A stretch of DNA of 64,000 nucleotides from Mastigias papua (Eukaryota; Cnidaria; Scyphozoa; Rhizostomeae; Mastigiidae): contig OZ025274.1 in the NCBI GenBank assembly GCA_964019165.1, positions 5,156,368 to 5,220,367 on the forward strand. The letters run 5' to 3'. The stretch's first letter is position 1. Each line of letters starts with the position of its first letter. A model generated the notes under the pieces. The model was not told the DNA's origin, did not search any database, and saw only the letters and a list, made by a program, of their open reading frames with translations. Position numbers and translations under genes: made by a program. This document shows positions 31,579 to 44,800 of this stretch, in pieces.

Positions 31579-33295
31579 CTAGAAATCATTTAAAAGATCC
31601 ACCCTAACGTCAGAAGACGAACAGCACAGCTGTAATGTATATATCAAACTGATGCAGATAATAATATCTCCATAGACTGGCATAGAGCTTATATTGTGAT
31701 ACAATACTATACTCTGTCTCAAACTGTTATTTCTAATCATATATTGCCTATCTTTTAAACTGTAGGAGCTGGATGTTACCTTGGGTGGATTAAATTTCCC
31801 CGGGTGCATTTTCATGAACGACTTTCGCCGGACTTTTTGCACGAACTTGCTTCTCGGGTTGGTTATTTTTCCATTTCCCGCGGCTTTGATTTAGCGATGT
31901 TGACTCAGCTTCACGAATTCACAAAATCAACATGCCCCATGGTCAATCCACTTGAGGTATGTTACAAGTGGCTTATTATTATTATGAGCAGATGATCTTT
32001 AACTTTATCTTGACGTGTCAGCTGCACTCGTTTGTCTATCACTAATCAAAATCTGATTTAGTCTTCATTACATTAAGAGTTTCTATGTTCTAGACTTAAC
32101 AGCACTTATAATAATTAGAGGATTAGCAAGATTAAAATTTCACATTTTTGCTAGTTTATTTATTGATAATTTTGTTTCGACTAATTCAATGCTTCTTTCG
32201 CGTACTTACAATTGAAACAACATCTACAATGGCCCAAGTTAAAAGAGAGTCTTTACTATTGGAAACGAGGCATGAATACCGACCAGCAGCATCCATGGTT
32301 ACCTTGCGAAGGTGCAATGTATCAGATGTCTAAAGAAGAGATAAAGACAATCATTGCTATTTTATTGCTTTAATAAAAATATTCAAACGCAAAGTGATGG
32401 GCTTGAGGCTTGGCATAGTGTCAGGGGGCTAGCTTGTAGCCCCAACGCAAAGGAAGATTATTTTAAAGTCAATATGAATTATTTTCTATAAAATCAACTA
32501 CGTCACCACAGAAATATACATAAAATTTCTTTTAAGAACTACATATACAAGCAAGCAAATTATATACACACGGCCAAGCTTTTAAGAGGTGTATTATTGC
32601 AAGTAGTTTTGTAAATTTAATGAGAAGTTTAAAAAAATTATATTTAAATCCCTATCTTACAGTAAATGATATTTATGAGAAACCATTATTATTATTATTA
32701 TTGTTATTAGTTGTTCCTTTCTTGTGTTACTGTACAGTTCTGACTACTGTGCCAAGGTCAGCCCATGACCCTAAGGTGGCAGCAGGATTATTATTATTAA
32801 TATTATTGTTATTATTAAAAGTAGTAGTTGTAGTAGTAGTAAAATTATAATGATAGTAATAATAATAATTACCCTGCTATTATTAATATTATTGTACTAT
32901 TTTTTTATGCAGGCATGCCAATTATACATTGCCTGTTAATTAGTAAGATGTATAATTGTAACTTTTAAATTGTTGACGAATGAAATGAAGTTTTAAAAAA
33001 TTACTAGTATAATTATTACTATTATTAGCATTATAAGTTGAGAATTTCTTTTGATCTCGGATTTTTACAATCAAAATGCCGGGAATCATCCCGAATCCTA
33101 TGGCAGCAGAAAGGTGATTTGCTTGTATGCTAACATTAATATACAGTTCAGTGTTCAATGCGCACAGTTTGAACCTATCAAGACCAACTATTTACACAAA
33201 ATAAATAGTAAATTATAATAAAATATATAGTTGACATACAAAAACTAAAATATGAACTGCTTCTAGTGAGACTCTCATGAACCTCTTACGTACAT
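31579..33295. other. Ambiguous CpG-richer pocket plus TTA microsatellite
   Basis: Around 31790-31930 the sequence is locally CpG-rich and has a possible short first exon on each strand: plus, an open frame reaching GAG|GTATGT at 31957; minus, an ATG near 31814 reading to AAG|GTAACA. Neither product resembles a known family. A second plus-strand frame ends at 32333. The TTATTATTA-type tracts near 32685-32890 are simple repeats. No gene is called. Confidence 0.3.
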
Positions 33296-33540
33296 ATTTA
33301 AGCCCCCCTCGAATAAGCCCCCACCCCAGATGCTGATGAAGACTTTGCTAAAGACCAGTGCCTAACTTTATACTGTTCTTTTAGTATTACGGAGAATAGG
33401 ATCTTTGATAATCAGCTTTTATGCGAAATGTATCAAATAACTTTATAAGCCGCCCTCGAATAGGCCCTCCCCTCGAATAAGTCCCACACAAAAATCATCA
33501 AAACTAAATAAGCCCCCCAGGGTGCTAATTCCAGGATTTA
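33296..33540. repeat. 'AATAAGCCCCC' family repeat
   Basis: Contains TTTAAGCCCCCCTCGAATAA, GCCCCCACCCC, CCGCCCTCGAATAGGCCC, CCCCTCGAATAAGTCCC and AATAAGCCCCCCAGGGTGC in a row, followed by ATTCCAGGATTTACGGTA. It is the inverse of the words at 994-1335. Confidence 0.6.
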
Positions 33541-33972
33541 CGGTAGTTGAAAAACTAATAGTATTTGCCGATGAAGGGCTAGTTTTGCCAACAAAGTGCT
33601 TTTCATGGATGTATGACCCCTCATGCGCCACCCTCACGAACGACCTGGTTGAGACTTTCACACGAATGCGGTACCAACCTCTTGTTTGTAATATTGCTAT
33701 AACTCTCAGTAAATAAAAGTCGAATTATGCACTCACCTCCCCTACTAAGCATTTTGTATTTTTGTACCAAGTAAATCTAAGGTTCTTTCCAACAGCTTTG
33801 CATACTAGTGTAAGATCTTTTCCTAATTCCACCATTCCTGATTTGGGATGTTCTTCGATGATGGGAACTAAGTAGAGAACGGTGCATACCAAATGTGAAA
33901 TTGATATGGTAGATTCAAGTTAATGGTTGTGTAATTAAACAATATCTCTCTAAATACTGATGCCGCGTCAGG

Positions 33973-34060
33973 CCAGTAGCCAAGGGGGGCCTGGAGGTAT
34001 CGCCCCCCTAGAGTTCTGAAATCTGCTTCAGTGCTTCCCTAGACAAATACAGTAGTGAAT
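33973..34060. mobile_element. Partial copy related to the hAT-like MITE at 4446
   Basis: CAGGCCAGTAGCCAAGGGGG at the left end and the following CCCCCCTAGAGTTCTGAAAT parallel the 4446 element. No matching right terminus was found, so the copy is truncated or diverged. Confidence 0.55.
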
Positions 34061-34583
34061 TCCGATATTTTTTGCTTCGTTTTTGCATTTGTCATATTAT
34101 GCTCGCTTGTACACATACTGCCACATAAAATGTTTCATAGCAGCACTTAGAAAGCAAGCACACCATGGATTGACTCAATTAATCCCCTTTTAATATTCCT
34201 CCTCGTTCACCATCGTCTGCTATTCATAAAAGTTCTGTTTTGGACAGAATTAATTCTCCCATACGCCTCTTAGTAAAGGCAACCAATGAATGTGGGCTTG
34301 CTTATCTCTCGTACGAAAGCGAGATTCAAATAGAAAAATAATATTGTATCTGTGTTAAAGCTTTGAATTTGACTTCTTCACTTATTTGTTGATTTATTCG
34401 CGGGCACACTACATGGTTGTGTTGCCAAAATTGTTTCGTTCTTCATCCATCAGGCACGGTGCTACTGGTAGAAGGGAGCTTTTGGCAGAACTTTTTCCCG
34501 AGAAATGTTGCTCCCCTCTTTTTTACATTCAAGTGTAAATTTTTCCTGGGTCCGCATCCACAACGTATATAAATTATATAAAA

Positions 34584-34700
34584 AGAATAAACCACAAATA
34601 TACTACCCTTTCAGTGAACAGTAAACGTTTCGATTAGAATCTTCATCAGTACTCATGAAGATTGTTCACTGAAAGGATAGTATATTTGTGGTTTATTCCT
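34584..34700. repeat. Long near-perfect hairpin beside a TA array
   Basis: The left arm (34584-34620), containing CCACAAATATACTACCCTTT, and the right arm (34663-34700), containing AGGATAGTATATTTGTGG, pair over about 37 bases. The loop holds a second, smaller palindrome AATCTTCATCAGTACTCATG. Probably a miniature element whose edge runs into the adjacent TA microsatellite. Confidence 0.7.
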
Positions 34701-34800
<100 letters not shown>

Positions 34801-36479
34801 TACACGTTTTTGATAAGTGAGTTTTTTGCGCCCATTGCGGACACTTTCTTAGCTCTTTCGTGAATTCATTACTCTTCCTTAAGACTTCCCTAGCATGAAT
34901 GGTTGAGTTTGTGTAGCACTGCACTACACAAGCACAACATAGAAATACACTGAAATACATGTTTCTATAGAATCTTATTCTACTGTACATATAAACAGTA
35001 AAAGTAGCGCATAAGTTACAGTGCATGCTTAAAGCCCAATCCATCTGTAACTCTCCCTAAAGGAAGAACCAACCTGGAACAGCTGCACCCGCGCTATTGG
35101 GGCATACAAAATGCTATTGTGATTACACAAAGAACGACGCTAGGAGTAAACAGCAGTGGCCTAACCTATAGAGGGGTCTAGAAGGTGAAACTGGTACCTA
35201 CGTATATTCCCTTGGGTACGGCCATTAGCTTGCCGTTTATTGAAATCTAAGTTCTCTGATTGTTCGCTTGGGACGAGTTATTACAAGCAATTCTCTGCCT
35301 TCACCAAAACACTTATTTGACTCACGAGTATATTGTACTTTTTAAAACGAGGAGAGTTCTTATGGAAGTTGAAGTCTACCGTAACAAGGATAGTATAAGC
35401 TGTCTCTTTATTCAGAGGATTTAAGGCGACAAATCGTCTAAATAAGCAATGAAATGTTTAGCTGCTATTTAAGGGGACAAGAGGTCGTGCTCGGCCTAGA
35501 TATGCATGTTGAATTGCTGAAATTCCTTGCATATCTCAGCACTGGTGCGGTAAAAACAACATCTAACAAATACATATATAGTAATTACTACATGGACGAT
35601 CTCTTTACCGAAGAGGTTGAAAACTTTACAAAAAAAGTGTATATACCTTCACTCAATCTTGTAGGCATCTGTGTAACAGCTAACTATCTAAAGCAAAACA
35701 ACTGTTTCCAGCAGGCAAGCCAGGTTCATCAACTCAATCGTTTCCTTTGCTGGAATCGTAAGCACTGCAATAAAATATCTTATCACAATGCTCGCAAGGA
35801 TATTCCCAGAACATAGGCCATCGATTGATAGACTCTACTACTCTACGTGAGGCAGGCAAGATTGTAATATGTACATGAAATTGTTGCTAAAGATCAGTTG
35901 GCAGAGCCTGACCTGCTCACTTTACATGCGAGGTGCTACTATTGGAAGGAAAGATCGTTAGTACCTGCGCATGCATTTAAACACACTGCACTTCAACGGA
36001 ACTGAATTCACGCTTATTAACTATGCAAAGCTACTCTTTCAATGATAAAAGCAAGCCCTACGGGACCAGGTGCACTTGTTGTGATAAACAGAAGAGCCAT
36101 ATGCATGGAATTTGTACGTGAAAAGATGGTATAATGGGTGAAACCACTCACCTTGATTGTCCATAGTTAAGTGTATGGAGGAGACGCGGTGGCCTAAACT
36201 GATTTCTCAACTAAGCTAGTTCACTCGTTGAAAATTAGACCCTATATAGAGGGGGAGATTCCCTTTATTCCAACACTAACAAGTCAGCTTTTGTGAGACA
36301 AATTACTTCCCACTCTGTACTCACTGAATGTGATAAATGGTTCTAGCTCAAATGAAGCAAGAATACTCTGTTTGACTTCAATTTCCAGTCAATTGATCTC
36401 AGTTAGAACCATTTCCAGGTGTTTAAAATTGTAACAGATGTGAAAATAATTCGTTTGGAAGCATTGGTATTTAAGTGTT

Positions 36480-36560
36480 CAATGTAAAAGCAGGACACTA
36501 TAAACATTGGACTTTTAACGCAAACCCACCTACGAAGTTCCTGCTACATGGATACAAACA
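36480..36560 (+). repeat. Dispersed repeat family A copy
   Basis: Contains GGACACTATAAACATTGGAC, AACGCAAACCCACCTACGA and CTGCTACATGGATAC. With the copy at 37300-37375 it makes an inverted pair about 0.8 kb apart. Confidence 0.55.
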
Positions 36561-37299
36561 ATTCATGCCCATTTTGCTTCCTAATTCTCGATGCTCGCAG
36601 TGATAAAATATTCGAAATTGAAACATTACTTGGAAATGTTATTTTACGCAGTGCAAGTTCCTCAAAGCTTTTGATCTTCTACATATGGCTTCATACTAGA
36701 GTGGTCCTGATAAAAGATACGTGTGGCAAAGACAATCAGCCATATCTGAGGTCACGGCACGTTGTCCAAAGTGCTAGTAACCATGAGCAATCTTCAATGG
36801 GCAAGTTTGGTATGGGAGCAAAGCAACACAATATGCAACAGTTGTCTTTTTGATATACCGAAAGTTCCGAAAAGGCCACTTATTTGTTCTTCTACGGCAC
36901 GCTCCCAAACTATGCAATTAGCAGTGGGCAATCCAACACCTGCTTTCTGGCCAAGCCTAACGCTGGTCAGTCTGAACTGACGTCCGGTAGAACCGCTATT
37001 AACCCTTGACCTATGGTTACTGGTTGCGGTGCCGATTGTATGAAATATTTGCAAAAGCAAATGCCTCCTTGGATAAAACCTCTCGTAATAGCAATACTAT
37101 GATATATTTAGTTGAAAAATTCACGCCGCTCGTTTATCTTCTTAAGAACCATTCAACAAGGAACCTATATATAGAAAGCTAAAAATAAAATACGGACTGC
37201 TACAGACAAAGTTCCCAAAGAATTTTCCAATTTCAAATATTCTTATCAATGCAAACAATGGACAATTAAGAAGCAAATTTCCCATAAATTGTAAATTGT

Positions 37300-37375
37300 G
37301 TGTAATTCTCGTAACTCGTGGATCGCGGGCGCATTTCCGTTGAAACTTGCAGTGTCCATAGCGCACTACCTTAAC
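37300..37375 (-). repeat. Dispersed repeat family A copy, inverted
   Basis: Contains GCATTTCCGTTGAAACTTGC and AGTGTCCATAGCGCACTACC, followed by AAGGAACTTTTAGTACTAAA. The second half matches sequence next to the copy at 16643. Confidence 0.55.
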
Positions 37376-39843
37376 AACGAACATCTATAATGTGCAGTTA
37401 AGATTAAGGTATCAATAAGGAACTTTTAGTACTAAAATGTGGTAAAAAGAGGTCCAAAAATAAGGAACTTATAGAACGAGGCTTTGAGCCATATTCTTTA
37501 TAGAAATGTTTAATGAAAACAATATACTTTTTTTTATGATCAAGTCTATTAATTTCTTTGAAGACACAATACACGGAATCCTCTCCAATAAATAGCAAAT
37601 TCTTGAGCAGGTCCCGGAGAAGTTTAGGTTTAATGATCATTACTAGTGTGTTTTAAAGCTATAGTGATGGTTTTCTATAGAACTGCTTTGAATTTAGACA
37701 ATTACTGATTTTCCCTGCAAAACTCTATATCGGAACAATTATTTCCTTTCACAGACGTCCTTCAAGATTCCAAATAACTACTTCTCCATGACCAGCTTAA
37801 ATCAGGGAACGTTTGGGAACTGTGAAGTGAATTTAAACTCAAATTGATGAGGGGTGTGGCCAATAGCTAGAGCTTCTCTGTAACCTGCATGGTTCCATTT
37901 TGTACAAAGGATAGAAAGAGTTTTATATGAACATTCAAAGCAATGATGCAACTTACAGCCTGAAGGAATTTAAAAAGTGTTATTTATATGATTCTAAAGT
38001 TTAGGATCTAAACACTTAGTCCATCAATAAAAGGCGACACGATGCCTCTGATATAGATCCTCATTAGTAATGGACGTTTCTTTGCAGCTGACACCTCTAT
38101 CAGCAAAATGCCTCAATGCGCACTGCTAAGGGGGGCTGATCAAAATTGTATAAGGGAATGGTGAATTTTAACTGGGAGAAATCGGCAGATCTCAATGGGA
38201 GGTGGGAAAAATCGTCCAATTTCTAAGAGAGATGAGAGATATCGCTAAATTGCTAAAAGAAAAAGGAGTTTACTACGCTTTTTCACCTGATTGTCATACG
38301 TGAGTTGACTCTTTGTTCGCAACCTGGTTCTTAGAAGGATAAACCCATACTTCTCATGAGTAGCTGGTGGCAAAATGTGCTCAGATGAATATACACAAAA
38401 CAGGAAAGTCCAGAAAACTACAAAATGATCTGCGCTAAAACATCAATTCATGTGATTTACAAGCAGCTTTCAAAATTTCAGTGTATCATAAAAAACTGCA
38501 TCTAGGAATCCTGTGGGCCCTTCGAATAGACCCCCATTAGAAAAGATGATGAAAGCATTGTTGTAGGATGATCCTTATATGTAAACTAGTCTAATATGAT
38601 TATGAAAAAAGGAGTTTGAAAATGGACATTTTACTTGGCATGTTGCAGAAATTATACTATAGGCCCACCCTCCTAAAAGGTCTTCTCTTATAAGATTCCC
38701 TTCAAAATAAATAGGCTCCCAAGGGAGTAACTCGAGGAAATATGGCAACATTACTTTTGGGCCCAATTTGTGGCTCAAAAGAAAAAATGCTGAATAAATC
38801 AAAAGTACAAAGCTCAAAAACGAATCTTTTAATTGCAAGGAAGCAGGCAGACGAAACCCCTAAACAACTCTTTAATCTGCACAATTTCAGCAATAGCACT
38901 CAAAACGAAGTCCTATTATGGCACTCTATAAGAAAATAAAGACTCTATGCTCATAGTTATAAGCCCATTGGCAAGTAGGATCTTCGGTGCCAAAAGCATT
39001 GTTTAATAGCCACATTTGAGAACCGAGCAGTAAGAGCAATATCTTAGCTTCTCCATACCATCTGAACTAGACACAAGGATAAAGAAAAAAGTCTTGACCA
39101 TGGAAAAACTGTGTTATAATTCCAATTAAGACACTAATTAGGCACAGTTTTCGCTATACTAAATCATCAATGGATTAAAACGCTGTTTTGCACATTCAAA
39201 TAGTATGGTATATGGCTGGTTTCCAATAGTAGAAAACATATGGCTGGTTTCAACCTTTCAAAAAAAGACGCATGTTCGCAGGCCCCGCCTCGTATCAGAG
39301 ATCGCTTCTACACAATCTATTCAATATACTCTCTACACAGTCACTCATTTCGTTGTAGGGCAATCTCCCGTAACAAACTGTGCATAATGGACTCTTGGTA
39401 AGCCACCAAAAGCAGCAGCAGCCAATGACTTTGTGACCACCATAGCAGAAACGAGGTCACTTTTCATTCAATTGGAAAGCCACTTGTTGGTTTGCCTGAC
39501 CTTACCGAATAGCTACTCATTGGTCACGAGGCTGGTAAACCTACCGGAACGTGAGTAGTTCTCAAGAAATACCGGGCATAGTTATTGTATCATGGTTTGA
39601 CTTACTACCCACAAATTCCGTTAACCAATTGATATTAACGATCATCAAAAAATTCGCTGGCGAAAGAAATTTCCACAGCTTTCTCGAGAAAACAGAGTAA
39701 TGAGCTCAAAGAATTGAATACAACAGAAGTTAGGGGTTGGATTTCCCCTAGAATTAACAAAGAGATTTTTCTTGCCAATAATCCTGGCGACAGCATAGCC
39801 GCCAAATGTTTGAGAGCTCTGTAAGGTCTATTTTCTCCCAACC

Positions 39844-41335
39844 AGCAAGGGGGAAAAATGTTTTGAGCCAATCAGCTCATTTGTTTACAGCCTCATTTAC
39901 CAATCAAAACGCGTACAAGACAATAGAAATTTGAGAGAAGATGATATTTGATCAGTTTCAAAAACAAAGATGGCGTCACAGGCTTTTTGCTGTATAAAAA
40001 ACACCTCACACAAAAATTTGGTGTTGCACGCGATATTTCTCTTTTTCGGGCAGATTTTTACATTTTCTGGTAGAAGGAAGATTCTTCTAAAATTCTACCG
40101 CTTCCCTTTTCAAAATATTACTGCAAACAGGAGATATCTGGTCCTATAGTTAGCGGAATTTTTGCAGTATCTTCGCCTTGGACTCTCCTGACAGACGGGC
40201 CTTCCCCTTCCACGTTTCAAATGCATTCCACTACATTCTTCCTACCAATCCCACCATGACCTTAACACTATTTACTCATAGCAATGAAATACTTTGTGGC
40301 AAAGTATTGTTGCGATTTACCGAGGCAGATACGGGACTCCTTCGTCCAAAAAAACTTTCGTCCTTCGCATTATACGTCCTGAACTTTTTTGGCGGGAAAT
40401 TCAAGCTGTCGTCAGTCGGAAGTGAAAGTTCTCCAAATTACTCTGGTTCAGGCCTGAAACAAGATGCCAAAATTCGCGAAAACGTGTCAAAACCCGTATC
40501 ATAGCTCCTGGATTGAAAACGATGAAGACAGTAAAGTTATTAATCTGAGAGCTCACGGACTTGGTAACGTTCTAAGAGTTTATAAATCTCTGGAAGCAGA
40601 TAGAGGTGGAAGACCCCAGCATATTATCAACAGTTGCTGTTTGTGTCTACAGAAATTACTAAAGAAAGAGCAATTAAAATGTAATTTGACAACAGATGTG
40701 TCAAATAATACTTAAATATGCATATTCTTTGCATAACAACAAATACTCAAATGTCATGTAATGCAAAAGGTGTAACTAAACGATTTCTGTGTTCCTTAAT
40801 CCCTCAATGGTTGGGGGTAAGCTCACTAATCCCTCAATTTTTGGAGACTGGCATAAAGAAACTAGGGACATACAGGGAGTATGGTAGAATGAAATGTAGA
40901 AGAAAAAATAGCTTAGGAATATGTCTATAAGCTTGAAATCAGTATACGTGACTATGGATTAGGGGAGGCCGACTCAGCAGTTCTTACAAAGGTGAGTCCA
41001 AGGCGAAGATACTGCAAAAATTCCGCTAACTATAGGACCAGATATCTCCTGTTTGCAGTAATATTTTGAAAAGGGAAGCGGTAGAATTTTAGAAGAATCT
41101 TCCTTCTACCAGAAAATGTAAAAATCTGCCCGAAAAAGAGAAATATCGCGTGCAACACCAAATTTTCGTTTGAGGTGTTTTTTATACAGCAAAAGGCCTG
41201 TGACGCCATCTTTGTTTTTGAAACTGATCAAATATCATCTTCTCTCAAATTTCTATTGTCTTGTACGCGTTTTGATTGGTAAATGAGGCTGTAAACAAAT
41301 GAGCTGATTGGCTCAAAACATTTTTCCCCCTTGCT
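39844..41335. mobile_element. Long-TIR Mutator-like element (1492 bp), nested
   Basis: Two nearly identical 342-bp inverted repeats, 39844-40185 and 40994-41335, begin AGCAAGGGGGAAAAATG at each end. A perfect 9-bp duplication CTCCCAACC lies outside (39835-39843 and 41336-41344). Hundreds of bases of TIR plus a 9-bp duplication is the Mutator-like (MULE) pattern. The 808-bp interior is too short for a MULE transposase and shows no transposase motif, so the element is non-autonomous. The few TIR differences (for example CACACAAAAATTT against CAAACGAAAATTT) imply a recent insertion. It lies about 0.5 kb downstream of the UPB1 stop. Confidence 0.9.
40464..40715 (+). other. Open frame inside the nested Mutator-like element, function unknown
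   Basis: Starts at a real ATG and encodes 83 residues (MPKFAKTCQNPYHSSWIEND onward, ending NLTTDVSNNT), including a cysteine pair CCLC. It overlaps in another frame with a longer open stretch (about 40186-40504, no ATG). It matches no transposase I recognise. It could be a fragment of host sequence carried by the element, as in Pack-MULEs, or chance. Confidence 0.2.
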
Positions 41336-41859
41336 CTCCCAACCTAATTGACCAATAATCATGCAGTATTATGCCCACACATGCTAAGGCTAGGCCCATT
41401 CTGCAAGATGACTGGTCAATTAGGTTGGGAGAAAATGGACATTATCAGAGTTCTCAACCATCTGGAGGCTATGCTCCTGGCGACAATTTAAAAAGTTAAT
41501 TCTTCTGCGAGACGGTATACCTGGAGATAAATCTATAATTATCCATATTTTGAGCTTGAAGTTATGGCAAAGTTTGCTGAAACTGTGTCATTGCTGTAAC
41601 TTCAGACTTTTATCCAGTACCCTACAAAAAACTCCCATCCCTCCGCTTATTAAGACTCTCTGCTTACTGCATTTTAGAAAATGCTCACCTCCTTGTTTAT
41701 CGAGACCCTCTCCCCCGTTTGTTCGGTACTGATAAATACTTATACGAGACTTAATGGATAGAGAAATATCAATGTGAAATGGATATGATAATTCGGGAAG
41801 AATCTGGGAAATGACATCTGATAGATAAGGAATCCATGTATAAAATATAAAATGTAGTA

Positions 41860-44800
41860 TTAGTGCTCTTTGATGATGTTCGGCTCGAAGTCTTCACTCA
41901 CCGCTTCGTTCAGGCAATCAGCATAGAAAGATAATCTTTGCGTCATCTGTTCAATACAAAGAAATCACACATTAGGAACTGTTGATTGAAATGAGCCGAA
42001 AGTGTCTAAAGAAGGGTTCTACGTTAAAGACACAGTGAAAAATGTAGTCAGCAGAAATGGGCTTAACGGAAAGATGATCAGGAAGTTTGAGATCTCTAAG
42101 CAGAAGCATCTTTAACCAGTTTACCCTACTATACACCTGACCACTGTCTTATCTTCATTACGTATATCATACAACAGTCTCAAAAACTTCTCTGCTATTA
42201 ACAAAGTTGCCCGCTAGGCACCCCATTACGATCTCTCTCTGCTTCCACAAAGAATCACAGATATATAGTTATGCTACTTTTCCTAGGCATGAACTCTCCT
42301 GCTGTCCCAAAAAGCACTTCCATGGAGCAAGTTTGGCCTACTGTACATGCTCTACAGCTATATTAATGGAAAATTAATTATATACAATTTATGCATTTCA
42401 CTCTACACGAAAAACACGCCATTTGACACAAAATCAAATTTAAGTCGTATTGCATGATTAGATTGGACCAAATCTGTCTTATCTAATCATTGAAATCGGC
42501 TGCAATAAGGAACTCCCATTTAATCAAGCCAGAAGCATGATTTTACGTGTGCCGAATCCGTGGAATACGCCGTATGACCTGGGCCTGACACCTATTAATA
42601 TATCTCCTACACCTCTATGGCATGGCTCGTCAGAACAATACCATGATACCTTGATGTAGGATTCATTAACTTGCACCGAGGTTCTATCATTCATTTCAAA
42701 CCATAGACTAAATATATGCTGAATAAACCAATGCATATTAAGTATGTAGTGTGTGGCCTGGCTCCTTATTAATTTTTCTGTGACATCAATGTATTATATC
42801 AACAACATCTTCTTGGACATTGTCTTGTAGAAATCGCTGCCAAAATTCTGCATTCCAAAGAGGGTTTCATATCCTCACCTTTTCTTGCTTGACTATGATG
42901 CTTTTATACAATATGAACAAGGAACTGGTTAAGGCTTCGGACAAATGAACTGAAATTTCAGTGAACAAGATAATACACGGCTTTATGTTTGCAATAGTTG
43001 ACCAGTTGAACCTCAGCAAGCCAAACACTGGGTTATCCGACTTCCCTGTTTATTCGAGCAATATGTCGGTCGACATCACTTCAACCTCGCTGAAGAAACT
43101 CCCACAGTCTACCAAACTCCAATAATTTGGAAAGTGCGGTTATTCAAATTGATTACTTCGGTCCCCTGGAGGTTAGGATAACCGAGGTTAAGCTTTAGGA
43201 GGAAAGCCAACTATGCCTGCCGCAAAATGAGGGTATTAGGACACAATCAAACAATATTTCTTATTCTTATCCATATCGCTCAATTTGCAAATCTTGAATA
43301 TTAACAACGGGTTAACCTGGGTGTAGTCAGAAAATTACACATCATTCCACACAAGGGCATTGATGGAACTTTATAAGCAGTTTCTGGCAGGAAGTAATTA
43401 AAAGATAGGAATAGCAATTCAAAGGGAATATTCCTGGTCTGATGAAATGAACGTATTTGGTAAATCAATCTACGTCACAAGGTAACAACACCTATTTCTT
43501 TCTCACATTATGACGTGAAGCATAAATAATAATCTCTGATGAGTTCCTCTTACGTCTGATCACCGGGCATTACAATAGTGCAACTTGACTCATTATTGTC
43601 CATCCATGGGAAAGTTAAAGCTAGTGGCTTATGGAGGAGGTCGTGGTGCATGAACTTACAGCGTTCGCTGATTTTACATGACCATAGAAACCGATAAAAA
43701 CAACCACTGACAGGACCGTTCTTAGAAATATTCTTTGGGGGGGGGGGTGTGGGGCCTACAATTTGCCGACAAAATTTAGGCCTGGCTCCTATGGCTGATT
43801 ATATCTGTTATTATGTGTTTAATTTTTTGGCAAATCGATTGAATCTGAGAATGAAAATAATTCGAGAACTGTCTGCTTCTCCTTGCAGATTGCTACTAAT
43901 TAATTGCTTGCTTATTTGCTTTAAGAGATACATTTGCAAGATGGAAAGACAGTTGACAAGAACGAAGGTCATCCTCTTAGTTTTTCCATCAAAACAAACT
44001 TTTCAGCAAAGGTCCGTGGTCCTTCGGGGGACCACAAAGGGTATAATGGGGACTGTGAAGGGTTTCAGTAGAGCGCAAGAGGTTACCAACGCTTGTTCGA
44101 CTCGTTGCTTAATTTACCTGTATCACTGCTGATATTTGCTTTCCATGAAAGCATATTTATCAAAATATATATCTATCTTTGCAGGGAACAACTTACTCGA
44201 AAAAGCATGTTGTAAGGGACGACCAGGTACAATAATTTGAAAAGTACGGGAACAACTGGGATAGACTATCTCCACAGGTCCACAGTTCCACAGTGCTACA
44301 CTGCACATAACAGTCGACAGCCAGCTCTGGTCCCAGGGATATAAACAGCACAGGCCCTTGTGGGTCTCAAAAATTGCTATGTGCTGGATTCAATCAACTT
44401 CAAAGTTTTACAAAATTTGAAATTGTTTCATTTGTGTAAGCGAAGTCACTAGCAATATGAAGGCATTTCAACTCAAACCTGCAGATGAAACCAATGCTGG
44501 TAGTACAGATTTCATTTTCAATACCCTTGTTTTGGACGGTCAATCGTTGGTACTTGTCTTTCGCTAAGCTTCTATTACAGGGGTGTCCAAAGTTCTCTTA
44601 GTGAGGGCCTAATACAGAACAACTAACATGGAGACGGGGCACACATTACATGTAGTATATTGACACGTGAGTACACTGTGCATTGCCAAAATTAAAATAG
44701 AATAAGTAATAATTGGAAATGCATGTATTTTTATGGTCTGAAGGAAATCTTCCGAAGTGAGAACAATAATGTTGTGCATTGGACTAAAGAATGGCTGACA

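Larger units (their letters stand above)
39793..41474. mobile_element. Mutator-like MITE carrying a nested insertion
   Basis: Outer element with ends GCATAGCCGCCAAATG and CATCTGGAGGCTATGC. It is flanked by a perfect 11-bp duplication TCCTGGCGACA at 39782-39792 and 41475-41485. Without the insertion it is about 181 bp, close to its relative at 46926-47117 (192 bp), and shares the internal TTTTCTCCCAACC / GGTTGGGAGAAAAT inverted words. Duplications of 9-11 bp are typical of Mutator-like elements. It was split after its CTCCCAACC word by a second element at 39844-41335. Confidence 0.85.

Noticed and set aside
35454..35816. 120-residue open frame
   Set aside because: Not recognisable, no conserved pattern, and surrounded by repeats.
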